Origin: Deltaproteobacteria bacterium
GTDB taxonomy: Bacteria; Myxococcota_A; UBA9160; UBA6930
Length of the DNA: 64,000 nucleotides
Direction of reading: 5' to 3'
Assembly (NCBI GenBank): GCA_029261815.1
Contig: JAJDAQ010000065.1
Location: forward strand, 1-64,000
The notes under the pieces are model-generated. The model did not search any database. It was not told the origin of the DNA and saw only the letters and a list, made by a program, of their open reading frames with translations. Of this stretch, positions 39,080-51,052 are shown in pieces (within the stretch, counting starts at the first letter, position 1; each line of letters starts with the position of its first letter). Position numbers and translations under genes: made by a program.

Positions 39080-39188
39080 AGATCTAGATCGGCTGTTTCG
39101 TCGCCCCGCTTGAGCTTTCGCGTGCAATTGCACATCGAAGGAGCGCAACTTCCTGCGCACCCCGCAGCGCTTTGCGGTGCAGCCCTCG

Positions 39189-40688
39189 TCAAACGCCGCG
39201 GATCTCGCTCCGTTCGCCAGCAACCAGCGTGCACGAAAGGCGCAACCGGAACGCGGTCACGAAACCATCGGGGGGATCCACCCACTCGAGCGAGCCATTC
39301 AGCTCCTCGGCGAGGCGAACCGCATTCGCCAGGCCAAGGCCCGTTCCCAGCCCCGGATCCTTGGTCGTGAAGAACGGTGCGAAGATCCGTTCGCGATCCT
39401 CGTCGGGAACTCCACAGCCGTTGTCGAGAACGACGCAATCTACGGCGACCGGTTGACGCTGCTCGACGTCAGCCGGGTTGATCTCATCGCGTCGGGTGGG
39501 TCCGAATGCCGGCGCGACCCGAAGCGCAACACAGCCGTCACTCCTACCGGACACCGCATCGACCGCATTCAGCACGAGGTTCAGCAGGATCTGGACCAAC
39601 ATGCCCTCATCTCCCTGCACCGGCGGGAGCCCGCTCGCAATCGTCGATTCGATCCGGACTCCACGCGCGCGCTCCTGCGCCTCGACGAGGGCGCGCGCAT
39701 CCTCGGCCACGCGGCCGAGATCGAGGGCCACCGGTGTCGGACGCGGCGGCCGCGAGAAGTCGAGCAGTTGACGCAAGATGCGGCGTACGCGCTCGCCTTC
39801 GCCGCGCGCGCGCTCGAGATGGTCGCGACCGACATCGCTCAGGCCGGCGTCTCGACCCGCGAGCTCGAGATATGTCAGCAATGCACCCATCGGGTTCCCG
39901 ACCTCGTGTGCGACACCGGCCGCCAGAGTGCCAACGGCCGCGAGCCGCTCCGCGCGGTCGAGATGGGTCCGTGTCTCGCGAAGCTCGGCGTTGGTGGTGC
40001 GCAGGTCTACAACGGCCTTGGTCAGTTCTTCTGAGCGCCCTTCGAGCGCCTCGGTCATCTCATTGAACGCGCCCGCGACTTGTTCGATCTCCTCCGGGCC
40101 CTCGGCCCAGATTCGCACGCCGACCTCCCCTTCCGCGATCTGCCGGGCTCCGGATGCCAGCGACTCGAGTGGCTTCACGACCCTTCGCCGCATCAGCCAC
40201 GCACCAAACGCGGTGAAGACGGCGACATTCGCGAGAGCCAGCACGGCGACGACCGCGAGCGGAAACACGCGAAGCGCGAACGACACGTTGACCGGAACGC
40301 GGGCAGCAGCCACGCGCCCTTCGCTTCCGACGGGCATCGCGAAGCGGATGGCCTCACCGACGCCACCGGGCTTCAGGAGAGGAACGCCGCGCTTCCGTGC
40401 GTCCGCCACCAGATCCGCAAGTTCGGGGTCCAGCGCGCCAGGGTGCCCGCCGCGCGGCTGCACGCGGCCGTCGCGTTCGACCCACCACCAGTCCGTCCCC
40501 GGGTGCAACGGCAGTGCATCCATCGTCCTCGCCTCGGCTGCGAGTGCGCGTCCGAGCGTGCGCCGGAGCAGGTCTTCTTGCTGGAAGGCAAAGACGGTGA
40601 CCAGCACGAGCGTCGCGAGGCCCATGACGAGCGCCAGGCTGAGAAGGACTTCGGTCTGCAGCCCGGTGTTCCGCAGCCGTTGCCACAT
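39189..40688 (-). CDS. Membrane sensor histidine kinase (HAMP), downstream of pilR
   Basis: Two N-terminal TM segments, HAMP-like region, [55 protein letters not shown]. Confidence 0.92.
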   Translation of the reverse strand: MWQRLRNTGLQTEVLLSLALVMGLATLVLVTVFAFQQEDLLRRTLGRALAAEARTMDALPLHPGTDWWWVERDGRVQPRGGHPGALDPELADLVADARKRGVPLLKPGGVGEAIRFAMPVGSEGRVAAARVPVNVSFALRVFPLAVVAVLALANVAVFTAFGAWLMRRRVVKPLESLASGARQIAEGEVGVRIWAEGPEEIEQVAGAFNEMTEALEGRSEELTKAVVDLRTTNAELRETRTHLDRAERLAAVGTLAAGVAHEVGNPMGALLTYLELAGRDAGLSDVGRDHLERARGEGERVRRILRQLLDFSRPPRPTPVALDLGRVAEDARALVEAQERARGVRIESTIASGLPPVQGDEGMLVQILLNLVLNAVDAVSGRSDGCVALRVAPAFGPTRRDEINPADVEQRQPVAVDCVVLDNGCGVPDEDRERIFAPFFTTKDPGLGTGLGLANAVRLAEELNGSLEWVDPPDGFVTAFRLRLSCTLVAGERSEIRGV

Positions 40689-40691
40689 CGG

Positions 40692-42094
<1,403 letters not shown>

Positions 42095-42095
<1 letters not shown>

Positions 42096-43771
42096 CAACC
42101 GTTCTCCTGTTGCGTTTGACGGAAGTTCAAGCGAAATGTCGTCCCTTGCCCCAGGACGCTTTCGACCTGGACGGTCGCGCCATGGGCTTCGAGGATGCGG
42201 TGAACGGTCGACAGACCGAGACCACTTCCCCCTTCCTTGGTCGTATGAAACGGATCGAAGATCCGGTCGAGCCGGTCCGGCGAGATGCCCTCTCCCCGAT
42301 CGCTGACTTCGACCTCCACCGAGCCGCATCCCCCCACCGGCGCGTTTCGTCCGCCGGTGCGCACTGCTTGAGCCGCTTCGCGCTCTACACGCGCGCGTAC
42401 GCGGACGATCCCGCGGTCCCCCGATGCCTGCCCAGCATTGCGGATCAGATTCCAGAAGACCTGCCGCAGTTGGTCCTCGTCTGCGGTGACCTCGAGTCCG
42501 GCGACGCCATCGAGCTCGACCGTCCAGCCCTCCGCGGTCGCGAGCGCTCGAATGTCCTCGAGTAGAGATCCGAGTTCTACGCTCGAGAACGAGGGCGGCG
42601 CAGGACGCGCAAACTGCAAAAAATCAGCGATCAGCTGATCGAGTCGCCCGATTTCGCGCAGCACGATCGCCATCAGTCGATCGCGATCTTCGCCGTGCGC
42701 ATCCTTCGAGAGCATCTGCACCGAGCCGGAGATCGCGGCGAGTGGGTTCCGGATTTCGTGCGCAATGCTTGCCGACAACTCGCCGATACCGGCCAGACGC
42801 GCACTTCGTTGCAGCTCATTCTCGAGTTCGACGACCGCGGTCACATCCTGGAAGATCACGACATGGCCATCGTGGCCGCCGCTCTTCGTCTTCAAGGGCG
42901 AGACCGCCACGCCTAGATGTTGGACGGGAGCACTCGCCGTTTCGCGTGTGAGTCGGCTCCGGGACCGTCCGCGTGCCTCGGCGCCCGGCTCCGCCAGCCG
43001 TTCCGCACCTGGAATCACCGATCCAAGTGGCTTTCCGATCCACTCGGCCGCGTTGCCGCCCAGGATCTGCGTCGCCTCGGGATTGCAGCTTCGCACCTGA
43101 CCCGCGGAATCGGTGGTGAGGAGACCACTCGTCAAGCTGTCAACGATCCGTTCATGGAGATGACCGAGGCGTTCGAGCTGGACCCGGCTCCGGTGCAGAT
43201 CCTCGCCAGCGCGGCGAAGCTCGTGAGCCAGCGTGGACGACAGCAATGACACGAGCAGCAACGCGCCGGTATGGACGCCCCAGATCGCGACCTTGACCTC
43301 CATCGGGTCCGGGAGCCGCGTGTCGAACGGCGAAGGCGGCGCATACGCGACCACGGCTGCAAAACCTGCGGAGGCGAGGATCGCGGTGCCGTAGCCGCCG
43401 CGCCTGCCGAACAGGATCGCGCCCATCACGACGATGGGCAGATACAAGAAGCTGAAGATCGACCGGCAGCCGCCACTGAACAGCACCACCGAGGACACCA
43501 GCGAAACATCGACGAGGATCTGCAGCGCCGCATAACGGGGCACATGCTGTACCCAGCGGAGAGCGCCCGCGAACATCACCGTCGCCAGAAACGCCACACC
43601 GAGCGTGCCATAGAGGCCGCGAGCCGCTTCTTCGGCACCGTCACCCGGCCCCACGAACACCAGTGCGAGGCACAGCACGGCGAGCGACACGGCAAGCCGT
43701 GCCGCCATCAGGCGAGCAAGCCGACCGCGCCCGTCGTCCGCATTCTGCACGGGCGAGGTCGTCGCGGGCAT
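42095..43771 (-). CDS. pilS: Type IV pilus sensor kinase PilS
   Basis: Multi-TM N-terminus, PAS, LAGIGELSASIAHEIRNPLAAISGSVQML; 1-nt overlap with pilR. Confidence 0.93.
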
Positions 43772-43781
43772 GGACGCGTGC

Positions 43782-44993
43782 CTACTTGATGTTTTCAGCG
43801 ATCTTGAAGATCGGGAGATACATGGCCATCAAGATGCCGCCGATCGCGCCACCCAGGAAGACCATCATGAACGGTTCCATCAAGGATGTGAGGCCATCCA
43901 CAGCGGTATCCACTTCGTCATCGTAGAAGTCGGCGATCTTTGCCAGCATCGAATCCATTGCGCCCGTCGACTCACCGACCGCGATCATCTGGACCACCAT
44001 GCCCGGGAAGACGTTGGACGCTTCCAACGGCTCCGCGATCGTTCGACCTTCGGAGATCGCGGCTCGCGTCTTCATCAGGGCACTCTCGATCACCTTGTTG
44101 CCCGCGGTTCGCGCGCAGATCTCAAGCGCATCGAGAATCGGCACACCACTCGAGATCATCGTCGCCAGGGTGCGGCTGAAACGCGACACCGCCACCTTGC
44201 GGAGTAGCGAACCAAAGACCGGCAGCTTCAAGAAGATCGCATCCGTCTGGAAGCGGAACTGAGGCACTTTCTGTCGCGCCGTAAGGAATGCCCAGACGAC
44301 GGCAACGGTCACAGCCGCGATCAAACCAATCCAGGTCTGCAGGAACTCTGACATGTCCACGACGACCTGTGTCGGCATCGGAAGCGCACCGCCAAAGTCC
44401 TCGAACATCTTCTTGAAGACCGGGATGACCTTCACCAACAGAACCACGATAACCAGGATCGAAACGCCGAGAATGGTCGACGGATAGATCATCGCGCTCT
44501 TGACCTTGGCCTTGAGCTTGTTGGCCTTCTCCATGTACACCGCGAGCCGGTTCAGGATCGTGTCCAGGATGCCGCCCACTTCGCCGGCGGCGACGAGGTT
44601 CACGTAGAGATCATCGAAGATCTTGGGGTGCTTGCGCAGCGCATCCGCAAAAGTTGCGCCCTGCTCCACCTCGTTCTTGATGGCTCGTAGCGCGTCCTGA
44701 AAGACCTTGTTCTCCTGCTGCTCGGCCTGGATATCCAGGCACTGGACCAGCGGGAGTCCAGCGTCGATCATCGTCGCGAACTGACGTGTGAAGATCACGA
44801 GGTCCTTCGCGTCCGGACCACTGCCCGGGAGCGTGATGCCCTCGAACATGTCCTTCGACTTGGCCTTGACGCCCACCGGCACGATCATTTGCGCTCGGAG
44901 CTGTGCCATCACGGCGGCTTCGCTCGCCGCCTCCATCACGCCCTTCTTGGTCGTCCCCTGTCGGGTCCGCCCTTCCCATGCGTATACCGCCAT
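43782..44993 (-). CDS. pilC: Type IV pilus platform protein PilC
   Basis: MAVYAWEGRTRQGTTKKGVMEA; FTRQFATMIDAGLPLVQCLDI; FSRTLATMISSGVPILDALEI. Confidence 0.96.
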   Translation of the reverse strand: MAVYAWEGRTRQGTTKKGVMEAASEAAVMAQLRAQMIVPVGVKAKSKDMFEGITLPGSGPDAKDLVIFTRQFATMIDAGLPLVQCLDIQAEQQENKVFQDALRAIKNEVEQGATFADALRKHPKIFDDLYVNLVAAGEVGGILDTILNRLAVYMEKANKLKAKVKSAMIYPSTILGVSILVIVVLLVKVIPVFKKMFEDFGGALPMPTQVVVDMSEFLQTWIGLIAAVTVAVVWAFLTARQKVPQFRFQTDAIFLKLPVFGSLLRKVAVSRFSRTLATMISSGVPILDALEICARTAGNKVIESALMKTRAAISEGRTIAEPLEASNVFPGMVVQMIAVGESTGAMDSMLAKIADFYDDEVDTAVDGLTSLMEPFMMVFLGGAIGGILMAMYLPIFKIAENIK

Positions 44994-45004
44994 GGGTTCC
45001 CTCC

Positions 45005-46108
45005 CTAGGCCGCGCTCACCGGTCGGCGGTTGCCGGCGGTGACGGGGCCCTGATTGATCAAGTTCCGGAGTTCGTCTGCATCGCTACTTCGTGCCAGTGC
45101 ATCGTCCATCGAGATCAGACGCTTGTGGTACAGACCCGCAAGCGACTGGTTCATCGTCTGCATCCCGAACTTCTCCTGGCCGATCTGCATCTGCGAGTAG
45201 ATCTGGTGGACCTTGTCCTCGCGAATCAGGTTTCGGATCGCCGAGTTCGGCACCATGATCTCGAGTGCAAGGGCGCGGCCGGGGCCATTGGCGCGCGGCA
45301 TCAGTGTCTGGCTGAGCACGCCTTCCAGGACGAACGAGAGCTGAGCGCGGACCTGTGACTGCTGAAACGGCGGAAACACGTCGACGATCCGGTTGATCGT
45401 CTGCACGCACGAATTGGTGTGAAGTGTCGCGAACGCCAGGTGGCCGGTCTCCGCCACCGTCAGCGCGGCTTCGATGGTCTCGAGGTCTCGAAGCTCGCCG
45501 ATCAGGACGCAGTCGGGGTCCTGACGCAGGATGTATTTTAGCGCCGTCGTAAAGCTAGAGGTATCCGCGCCCACTTCGCGCTGATTGACCACGCAACCCT
45601 TGTGCGGGTGCAGATACTCGATCGGATCTTCGATCGTCACGATGTGCTCACTGCGCTCGGTGTTGATCTTGTCGATGATCGTCGCGAGCGTGGTCGACTT
45701 CCCGGATCCCGTCGGGCCGGTCACCAGGATCAAGCCACGCGGTTTCTTCGTCAGCTCGGTCACGACCGGCGGGAGCCCCAGGTCGTCGAACGACTTGATC
45801 TTGTACGGAATCGAACGGAACGCGCCGGCGACGGCACCGCGCTGTGTAAAGATGTTCGCGCGGAATCGGGACAGGCCACGCACACCGAACGAAAGGTCGA
45901 GTTCGTTCGCCTCTTCGAACTTGTGCTTCTGCGCGTCGGTCAGGATCGAATAACAGAGTTGCTTCGTCTCCGGCGGCGATAGCGGCGGCATCTTCAACGG
46001 ATGCAGCTTGCCGTCAATGCGGAGCTGAGGCGGGCTGGAGGTGGTGATATGGAGGTCCGAACCACCTTTCTCGATCATCGCCTTCAAGAGCTGATGCAGA
46101 TTCGCCAT
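45005..46108 (-). CDS. pilT: Type IV pilus retraction ATPase PilT
   Basis: GSDLHITTSSPPQLRIDGKL; GPTGSGKSTTLATIID; IRNLIREDKVHQIYSQMQIG. Confidence 0.96.
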   Translation of the reverse strand: MANLHQLLKAMIEKGGSDLHITTSSPPQLRIDGKLHPLKMPPLSPPETKQLCYSILTDAQKHKFEEANELDLSFGVRGLSRFRANIFTQRGAVAGAFRSIPYKIKSFDDLGLPPVVTELTKKPRGLILVTGPTGSGKSTTLATIIDKINTERSEHIVTIEDPIEYLHPHKGCVVNQREVGADTSSFTTALKYILRQDPDCVLIGELRDLETIEAALTVAETGHLAFATLHTNSCVQTINRIVDVFPPFQQSQVRAQLSFVLEGVLSQTLMPRANGPGRALALEIMVPNSAIRNLIREDKVHQIYSQMQIGQEKFGMQTMNQSLAGLYHKRLISMDDALARSSDADELRNLINQGPVTAGNRRPVSAA

Positions 46109-46122
46109 GTTGTCGTGGGCTC

Positions 46123-47823
46123 CTAGAAGTCCGCCGCGGAGACGCGGTAGACCTCGCTCAAGGTCGTGGTGCCCTCACCGAGCTTGTTGAGGACGCTGCG
46201 GCGCAGGGTGGTCATGCCGAGGCGGATGGCTTCGCGCTTGATCTCGGTCGCCGAGGCACCGTTGAGCACGAACTCTTTCAGCTCTTCGCCGATTCGCATG
46301 ACTTCATAGAGCGCGACCCGGCCCTTGTATCCGGTGTCGGAACAGTTGCCACAGCCGCGACCCTTCATGGGCGTGCACCCGGTCGCCTCTTCCTGGGTCA
46401 TCCCGGCCGCCACCAACGCATCGACGGTCGTGTCGGTGTCGGGCTCGGCGCATTCCGGGCAGATCTTTCGCGCGAGGCGCTGGGCAACGATTGCATTGAC
46501 CGAGGACGCGACCAGGAACGGCTCGATCCCCATGTTGAGCAAACGGTTGACCGTGCTCGGTGCATCGTTGGTGTGCAGGGTCGAGAGCACCATGTGGCCC
46601 GTCAGCGCAGCCTTGACCGAGATCTCGGCGGTTTCGAAGTCCCGGATCTCACCCACCATGATGATGTCAGGGTCCTGGCGCAAGAACGAACGCAGCGCGG
46701 CCGCGAAGTTCAGGCCGATGTCCTCGTGCATCTGTACCTGGTTGATACCGGTGAGATTGAACTCGACCGGATCTTCGGCGGTCGAGATGTTCTCGGTGAC
46801 CTTGTTCAGTTCGGACAGCGCCGAGTACAGCGTCGTGGTCTTTCCCGAACCCGTCGGCCCCGTCACCAGGACCATGCCGAACGGCTGGTGGATTGCGTCC
46901 TTGAAGACGTCGAGCTGTTCCTGCTCGAAACCAAGCTTTGTCATGTCGAGCTGAAGATTCGACTTGTCGAGCAGACGCATGACCGTCTTCTCGCCGAACA
47001 GCGTCGGAAGAACTGAAACCCGATAGTCCATCTCTCGACCGCGGCCGAGCTTGAGCTTGATACGACCATCCTGCGGCAGACGGCGCTCGGCGATGTCGAG
47101 TTCCGACATGATCTTGATGCGCGACGTGATGGCGTTGCGCAGCTTCATCGGCGGCCGCATCACCTCGTAGAGCACACCGTCGATCCGGTACCGAACCCGG
47201 AATTCCTTCTCGTAGGGCTCCACGTGGATATCCGAGGCGACCTTCTTGATCGCGTCGGTCAGGATCAGGTTCACGAGCTTGACGACCGGTGCGTCCTCGG
47301 ATTCCTTGGCCAGTTCACCGATGTCAACGTCATCGTCGTCCTGGACCAGCTCCATGTCCGAGTCGTCGAAGTCGCCCATGATGTCGTCGAGACTGGACGT
47401 CTTGTCGTAGTGGCGATCGACCGCACGTTTGATCTGCTCTTCGGACGCAACAACGACTTCGATGTTGTATCCGGTCAGGAACTTGATGTCGTCGATCGCG
47501 AAGATGTTCGAGGGGTCCGCAATCGCCAGGATCAGGGTCGAACCCGCGCGATTCACGGGAATCACCGTGTGCTTCAGTGCAACATCTTCTGGAATCAGCT
47601 GGATGACCGACGGGTCGATATCGAACTCATCGAGATCGATATCGGGAACGCCATACTGCTTTGCCACGAACTCGTTGAGTTCGTTCTCCTGCAAGAAGCC
47701 CAGCTTGGTGATCTGGGCGCCCAGGCGTTCACCGCCGTCTTTGGCGCCCTCACGGGCCTTCCGAAGCTGCTCAGTGGTGAGCAGGTTCTCCTTGACGAGA
47801 AGTTCCCCGATCCGCTCGTTCAA
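46123..47823 (-). CDS. pilB: Type IV pilus extension ATPase PilB
   Basis: GPTGSGKTTTLYSAL; VEFNLTGINQVQMHEDIGLNFAAALRSFLRQDPDIIMVGEIRD; tetra-Cys CPEC...CGNC; TTG start 47823 after GGAGAGG (ORF also open to 47880). Confidence 0.94.
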   Translation of the reverse strand: MNERIGELLVKENLLTTEQLRKAREGAKDGGERLGAQITKLGFLQENELNEFVAKQYGVPDIDLDEFDIDPSVIQLIPEDVALKHTVIPVNRAGSTLILAIADPSNIFAIDDIKFLTGYNIEVVVASEEQIKRAVDRHYDKTSSLDDIMGDFDDSDMELVQDDDDVDIGELAKESEDAPVVKLVNLILTDAIKKVASDIHVEPYEKEFRVRYRIDGVLYEVMRPPMKLRNAITSRIKIMSELDIAERRLPQDGRIKLKLGRGREMDYRVSVLPTLFGEKTVMRLLDKSNLQLDMTKLGFEQEQLDVFKDAIHQPFGMVLVTGPTGSGKTTTLYSALSELNKVTENISTAEDPVEFNLTGINQVQMHEDIGLNFAAALRSFLRQDPDIIMVGEIRDFETAEISVKAALTGHMVLSTLHTNDAPSTVNRLLNMGIEPFLVASSVNAIVAQRLARKICPECAEPDTDTTVDALVAAGMTQEEATGCTPMKGRGCGNCSDTGYKGRVALYEVMRIGEELKEFVLNGASATEIKREAIRLGMTTLRRSVLNKLGEGTTTLSEVYRVSAADF

Positions 47824-47878
47824 GACGTCCTCTCCGATCCGCAATGAAGCGGGTCCCGAAAGGCCTCCGTACGCACGC

Positions 47879-47914
47879 ACCGGGCGGGCAAGAAGGCCTG
47901 TGAACCCGCCCGGT
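47879..47914. other. Perfect 10-bp inverted repeat upstream of pilB
   Basis: accgggcggg-N16-cccgcccggt read directly. Confidence 0.75.
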
Positions 47915-47970
47915 TATCGGCGGACGCCTCGGCGAACTTGACCAGGGATGGGGATCGGCCCGATTCGCGG

Positions 47971-49008
47971 CTAGGACGCGGTCTCGGAGCGCGCGCGGAC
48001 CAGCAGGTCGCGCAGGCCCGTGCCAACGGCCCGGAGGGCCAGGACGCCACAGATCACGAAGGTCACCCAGAACACCACGTGCGAGAGCGTGCCCATGGCG
48101 AGGGCCATGTCTGCAGACACCCCCAGGGGACCCAGGGCCTCCCGGCACGCTGCGTGATACACGCCGAAGAAGCCCGGGGCCGATGGGATCGCAACGGCGA
48201 CCGCGACATAGAGCATCGAGAAGTAGGCGGCCGTGACTTCCTGCATGGGACCCGCAAGCCCCAGGGGAAGCGCCCAGATCGGCCCCAGGAAGGTGAGCGG
48301 GACCGCGACGCCCCACAGTACGATCGACCAGCCAACGACGCCGGCGATGCGACGGACGCCCGTCAGTCCCGCGAGCCCGGCTGTCAACTCGGCCAGCAGC
48401 TGATCGATCCCGCTGGCGATCCTCTCGGGCAGGATGGCGTGTCCGACCGCGTGGGTGATGCCCAGCGGGATCCCGGGCCACCACTTCAGTAACGCGATCC
48501 CCACGATCGGTACGGCCGCGATCAGGCTCAGAAGGCCAAGATCGACGGCCTGCCCCAGCACAATGGATGCGATCACCAACAACATCACCGCGTCGATCAC
48601 GCGTTCGAGCAGCACCGTGCCGAACAGTGCGGTCGTGTTCCCGCCACTTTCCTTGGCGAGCACCCAGGCACGAACCAGTTCGCCAATCCGCAGCGGAAGG
48701 AGGTTGTTCACCAGGTAACCGATGGCTGTCGCGCGGTACGCCGCGGTCACCGTGATCGGTGCCACATGAGAACCGAGGTACTTCCAGCGAAAGCCTCGCG
48801 CCCACAACGACAAGATGTTCGCCGGCACCGCGACGCCCAAGAGGCGGACGAGGTCCGCCTGGCCGATCGCGCGACCGACTTCCACGAATGAAATCCCACG
48901 CAGCGTGAAGACCACCGCACCGACGGTAACGATGACTCCGACCCAGAGCGCCGGTGCCTTCCACAGGGGTGTCGATGCTTCGTCGGTTCCCGGTGCCGGG
49001 GACGTCAC
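47971..49008 (-). CDS. Flippase-like/lysylphosphatidylglycerol synthase TM region (UPF0104) membrane protein
   Basis: Multi-TM; ATAIGYLVNNLLPLRIGELVRAWVLAKESG. Confidence 0.82.
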   Translation of the reverse strand: MTSPAPGTDEASTPLWKAPALWVGVIVTVGAVVFTLRGISFVEVGRAIGQADLVRLLGVAVPANILSLWARGFRWKYLGSHVAPITVTAAYRATAIGYLVNNLLPLRIGELVRAWVLAKESGGNTTALFGTVLLERVIDAVMLLVIASIVLGQAVDLGLLSLIAAVPIVGIALLKWWPGIPLGITHAVGHAILPERIASGIDQLLAELTAGLAGLTGVRRIAGVVGWSIVLWGVAVPLTFLGPIWALPLGLAGPMQEVTAAYFSMLYVAVAVAIPSAPGFFGVYHAACREALGPLGVSADMALAMGTLSHVVFWVTFVICGVLALRAVGTGLRDLLVRARSETAS

Positions 49009-49958
49009 GGAGTATCGCGAAGTGCGGACCGACCGGCTTCGATGTCTCGGGCGATCTGGGCACGGAGAGCGTCGACACCGTCAAAGCGCTGCTCCGCGCG
49101 GAGGTGGCGCTCGAACGTCAGTTCGATCCGACGACCATAGACATCGCCCTCGAAGTCGAGCACATGGGCCTCGGCCAGGACCGGGTCATCGGGCTTGAAG
49201 GTCGGCCGCTTGCCCACGTTGGTCACCACCGGGAATCTCGAATCGCGTGCCGGCTCACCATCGTCCAGAAATCGCACATGGCCGGCATAGACACCGCGTG
49301 CCGGGAGGATTTCGTTCTCGGGAGCCAGGTTCAACGTCGGAAAGCCGATCGTGCGACCGCGTCGGTCACCTTCAGCCACGGTCCCGCGCACCGTATAGGG
49401 ACGACCCAGCAAGGTCGCGGCCTCCTCCACCTCTGCATCGCCCAGCAATGCACGAATGCGCGTCGAGTTCACGTCGCGGCCTTCCAACTTAACCTCGGGG
49501 ATGATCGTCACCGAGAAGCCCAGATGCGGACCCAGCTCAGTGAGCGTCTTCATCGACCCTTCGCGATCGCGGCCGTAGCGAAAGTCGTAGCCGACGTAGA
49601 CTTCGGAGGGCCCGATCCGCTGATGGAGGATCTCGCGCACGAAGCCTTCGGCCGGGAGCGCGGCAAAGGCCCGATCGAACGGCTCGAGGATGACCACATC
49701 GACGCCGGCCGCCTCGAAGAGTTCCAGCTTCTGCTCGAGCGTCGTCAGCAACCGCGGCGAGTGCTCAGGGTGGAGAACCCGGCGCGGATGGGGCTCGAAG
49801 GTGTACGCGGCCGCAGGCCCACCAAGGGCGGCCGCGCGCTCCGAGACCGTGCGCATGATGCTCTGATGGCCCAGGTGCAGACCGTCAAAGTTCCCCACGG
49901 TGAGGACGCCATGCTGGAGCGGCTTCTCCAGCGCATCGCTGCCCCGCACCACCCGCAC
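49005..49958 (-). CDS. ribF: Bifunctional riboflavin kinase/FAD synthetase
   Basis: VLTVGNFDGLHLGHQSIM; YVGYDFRYGRDREGSM; RTIGFPTLNL. Confidence 0.95.
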   Translation of the reverse strand: MRVVRGSDALEKPLQHGVLTVGNFDGLHLGHQSIMRTVSERAAALGGPAAAYTFEPHPRRVLHPEHSPRLLTTLEQKLELFEAAGVDVVILEPFDRAFAALPAEGFVREILHQRIGPSEVYVGYDFRYGRDREGSMKTLTELGPHLGFSVTIIPEVKLEGRDVNSTRIRALLGDAEVEEAATLLGRPYTVRGTVAEGDRRGRTIGFPTLNLAPENEILPARGVYAGHVRFLDDGEPARDSRFPVVTNVGKRPTFKPDDPVLAEAHVLDFEGDVYGRRIELTFERHLRAEQRFDGVDALRAQIARDIEAGRSALRDTP

Positions 49959-49977
49959 TCGCTAGACTCCCTCTCCC

Positions 49978-51051
49978 ATGAGCACCCTCTGGCGCTACTA
50001 CGCGGCCCGCTTCCTACAAGCGTTCGCCGGATCGCTGCTGATTCTCGCGCTCCTCGTCGTCGTCGTCGACATGCTGCTCAATTGGGGCGACATCATGGAC
50101 GCTGAGGCCTCGCTCGCGGGCGCGTTCCGTGTTCTGCTTCTTCGGACCGCGGCCAACTACCTCACCTACTTGATCCCGGTTGCCGGGTTCGTGGGCGCAT
50201 TCCTCTGTGTGGGCCAGGCCGCGCGCGCTTACGAGGTCATGGCCATTCGAGCCGGTGGCATCTCGCCCATCTACGCCTTCGTGCCCATCATCTTGATCGC
50301 GCTCGTGATCTCCGCTTTCACGCTCTGGCTGAACGAAACTGCCGGCCGGAGTGCCGCGGAGTGGATGGCCAAGGAAGCTGGCCTGATGACCGACCGGCTC
50401 GAACTCGAGTCCGGAACCATCTGGTATCACTCGGGGCGCGTGATCTACAGCGGGCGCGAACCGGAGGACGCGAAGATCCGGGATGCGCGGATCTTTGAGC
50501 GCAACGATGCGGGCCAGCTCATCCGTACCGTCCATGCTGCGGTGGCCCATCGCTTGAGCGACGACGCCTGGCGCTTCGAAGACGCCATCGTCCGCACCTT
50601 TTCACCCGGAGAGCCAGCAGCACCGCCCCAAGTCCTCAAGGCTGCCGACGTCACACTCGGACTCGCCTCGGTACGGAGTCCGCGACTCGATTCCCGGGAA
50701 CTCTCCGCGCAGCGGCTCCCCGTCCTGATGACCTACATCCGTGCGATCGAGGCACGGGGTTCCGATGCCGGTCCTGCACGGGCGATCCTGCACAGCCGAC
50801 TCTCGGCACCCTTCCTGGCGCTTCTCTTCGTCTTGTTCGCCATTCCACTCGCGCTCTCGGTGGAGCACACCAAGAGCCTGGCGATCCCGACGCTCCAGGG
50901 CGTGGGCATCCTGAGCGCGTTCCTGGTCCTGCGCGAGTACGCGGGCGGAATCGCCTTCCAGCTGGGCGGACCCGCGGCGATTCTTCCTTGGGCACTGCTT
51001 GCTGTGTTCGCGCTGTGGAGCGTATCGCGCCTCGTGCGCATGCCGCGCTGA
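49978..51051 (+). CDS. lptG: LPS export permease of the LptF/LptG family
   Basis: MSTLWRYYAARFLQAFAGSLLILALLVVVVDMLLNWGD; YEVMAIRAGGIS; C-terminal TM bundle. Confidence 0.85.
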   Translation: MSTLWRYYAARFLQAFAGSLLILALLVVVVDMLLNWGDIMDAEASLAGAFRVLLLRTAANYLTYLIPVAGFVGAFLCVGQAARAYEVMAIRAGGISPIYAFVPIILIALVISAFTLWLNETAGRSAAEWMAKEAGLMTDRLELESGTIWYHSGRVIYSGREPEDAKIRDARIFERNDAGQLIRTVHAAVAHRLSDDAWRFEDAIVRTFSPGEPAAPPQVLKAADVTLGLASVRSPRLDSRELSAQRLPVLMTYIRAIEARGSDAGPARAILHSRLSAPFLALLFVLFAIPLALSVEHTKSLAIPTLQGVGILSAFLVLREYAGGIAFQLGGPAAILPWALLAVFALWSVSRLVRMPR

Positions 51052-51052
51052 A

